Source: Ruminococcaceae bacterium UBA1320
GTDB lineage: Bacteria > Bacillota > Clostridia > Oscillospirales > Ethanoligenentaceae
Direction: 5' to 3'
Assembly (NCBI GenBank): GCA_002306975.1
Contig: DBTI01000073.1
Span: 1-14,238, forward strand
Length of the DNA: 14,238 bases
Made by a program: the position numbers and the translations under genes. The notes under the pieces are model-generated. The model did not search any database, was not told the DNA's origin, and saw nothing but the letters and a program-made list of their open reading frames with translations. This document shows positions 13,688-14,238 of this stretch, piece after piece (the first letter of the stretch is position 1; every line of letters starts with the position of its first letter).

Positions 13688-13723
13688 ACCGCGGGGCTGC
13701 CGCCCTCAACCCGCGGTGAGGGC
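13688..13723. repeat. Two overlapping inverted repeats, mutually exclusive
   Basis: ACCGCGGG (13688-13695) pairs with CCCGCGGT (13710-13717), while GCCCTCA (13702-13708) pairs with TGAGGGC (13717-13723). The second stem's left arm lies in the first stem's loop and its right arm starts at the first stem's last base, so both cannot form fully. Confidence 0.55.
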
Positions 13724-13772
13724 ACCGACTCCGGTCACGAACAAGTACGCTACCGCTCTACTTACAGATCTC

Positions 13773-13829
13773 TCGGCGCAAAGGCATTGAAACTCGCGTT
13801 ATGCTCAAACATCAATGCCTTTGCGCCGA
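13773..13829. repeat. 18-bp perfect inverted repeat
   Basis: TCGGCGCAAAGGCATTGA (13773-13790) and its exact reverse complement (13812-13829) flank a 21-nt loop. The last four bases of the right arm are also the first four of the next dyad. Confidence 0.85.
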
Positions 13830-13859
13830 AAACAAAAGGCTCCGCCGTTTTGTTTTCGG
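13826..13859. repeat. 12-bp inverted repeat overlapping the preceding one
   Basis: CCGAAAACAAAA (13826-13837) pairs with TTTTGTTTTCGG (13848-13859); the 10-nt loop GGCTCCGCCG can pair further as GGC/GCC. It shares CCGA (13826-13829) with the right arm of the 18-bp repeat. Confidence 0.8.
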
Positions 13860-14117
13860 TTCCCTCCGTGCTCTTCCCATTCTTGTCCGGGGCTTTCGTG
13901 CCCTACGCGGTTGCGTGGCTATAAAGTAGTGTTTATCTAATTGCCTTTTCTGTGGCTCTTTTGTGCTGATTGCTTTTTGGTATATTTATAATGTTGCTTA
14001 TTCTGTGATTTCGCAGTTCTCATTTAAAGAGCATCTTTAAACCCTAATCTTTGAGCTGCTTTATAGGCACGCACCGAAGTGGGCGCTTTGGCGCTGAGTT
14101 TGTAGCCGAGAGAAGCG

Positions 14118-14146
14118 GATTTGAGAAATTGAAAATTTCTCGAATC
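14118..14146. repeat. 13-bp inverted repeat
   Basis: GATTTGAGAAATT (14118-14130) pairs with AATTTCTCGAATC (14134-14146), with one G-U pair and a 3-nt loop. It abuts the next dyad at base 14146. Confidence 0.75.
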
Positions 14147-14209
14147 AGGCAAACAAAAACTGTGAGGCCTGAACCTTATTTCGGCCGAACGTATTTTTTT
14201 GTTTGCCTG
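14146..14209. repeat. 14-bp perfect inverted repeat near the right edge
   Basis: CAGGCAAACAAAAA (14146-14159) and TTTTTGTTTGCCTG (14196-14209) are perfect reverse complements around a 36-nt loop that itself contains GGCC-type short dyads. The block may continue past the window edge. Confidence 0.8.
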
Positions 14210-14238
14210 CCGCGCAGCTATAAAAGGTGCGCTACTGT

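Larger units (their letters stand above)
13466..14238. other. Gene-free block rich in inverted repeats
   Basis: About 770 nt with no open frame of credible length on either strand and no tRNA or rRNA signature. It alternates GC-rich palindromic stretches with long T- or A-runs. At least seven inverted repeats and one 15-nt direct repeat are seen; the clearest are listed separately. It resembles interspersed non-coding elements in intergenic regions of Clostridia, but I cannot confirm other copies from one window. Confidence 0.7.

Noticed and set aside
13405..14238. tRNA, rRNA or CRISPR in the right-end block
   Set aside because: No cloverleaf with a TTCGA-type T arm, no rRNA-like conserved stretch, and no regularly spaced repeats were found.

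Overview
The window looks like chromosomal DNA from a spore-forming, Gram-positive Firmicute of the class Clostridia. The Oscillospiraceae/Ruminococcaceae-type gut or anaerobe lineages are the best guess, made from style rather than from a marker gene. The grounds are a complete GerA-type spore germinant receptor operon, strong GGAGG ribosome binding sites, a single-chain class II glycyl-tRNA synthetase, a MurG of the staphylococcal/clostridial type, Ser/Ala-rich linkers on exported proteins, and compact intrinsic terminators. No rRNA, tRNA, CRISPR array, transposase or phage gene was seen.

Layout, left to right. (1) 3-638: the 3' part of a VanX/DdpX-like D-Ala-D-Ala dipeptidase, whose N-terminus lies outside the window. 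(2) 798-2547: motA and motB, the ion-driven stator pair, separated by a 109-nt gap that holds a 19-bp hairpin. (3) 2721-4100: glyS, flanked by terminators. (4) 4381-8237: gerA-gerB-gerC type operon, tightly packed and ended by a perfect hairpin. (5) 8257-9490, minus strand: a two-gene unit coding a zinc-ribbon/PPQ-repeat/DUF4190-like membrane protein and an overlapping DUF2752-like membrane protein. It converges on gerC and shares its terminator. (6) 9758-10411, minus strand: a HAD-family phosphatase. (7) 10737-12113: a COG2509-like FAD-dependent dehydrogenase behind a consensus sigma-A promoter. (8) 12337-13404: murG, with a hairpin-rich upstream region. (9) 13405-14238: more than 800 bp with no credible gene, packed with inverted repeats, some mutually exclusive.

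Functional links. The ger operon is self-contained: the A and B subunits form the membrane receptor and C is its lipoprotein. MotA and MotB form the stator. The dipeptidase and MurG both touch peptidoglycan metabolism, but they are 12 kb apart and nothing shows that they act together. The remaining genes are ordinary housekeeping or uncharacterised.

The best candidates for something under-described are the minus-strand zinc-ribbon/DUF2752 membrane pair, the hairpin between motA and motB, and the structured non-coding block at the right end. I see no clear evidence of a wholly new defence or mobile system.
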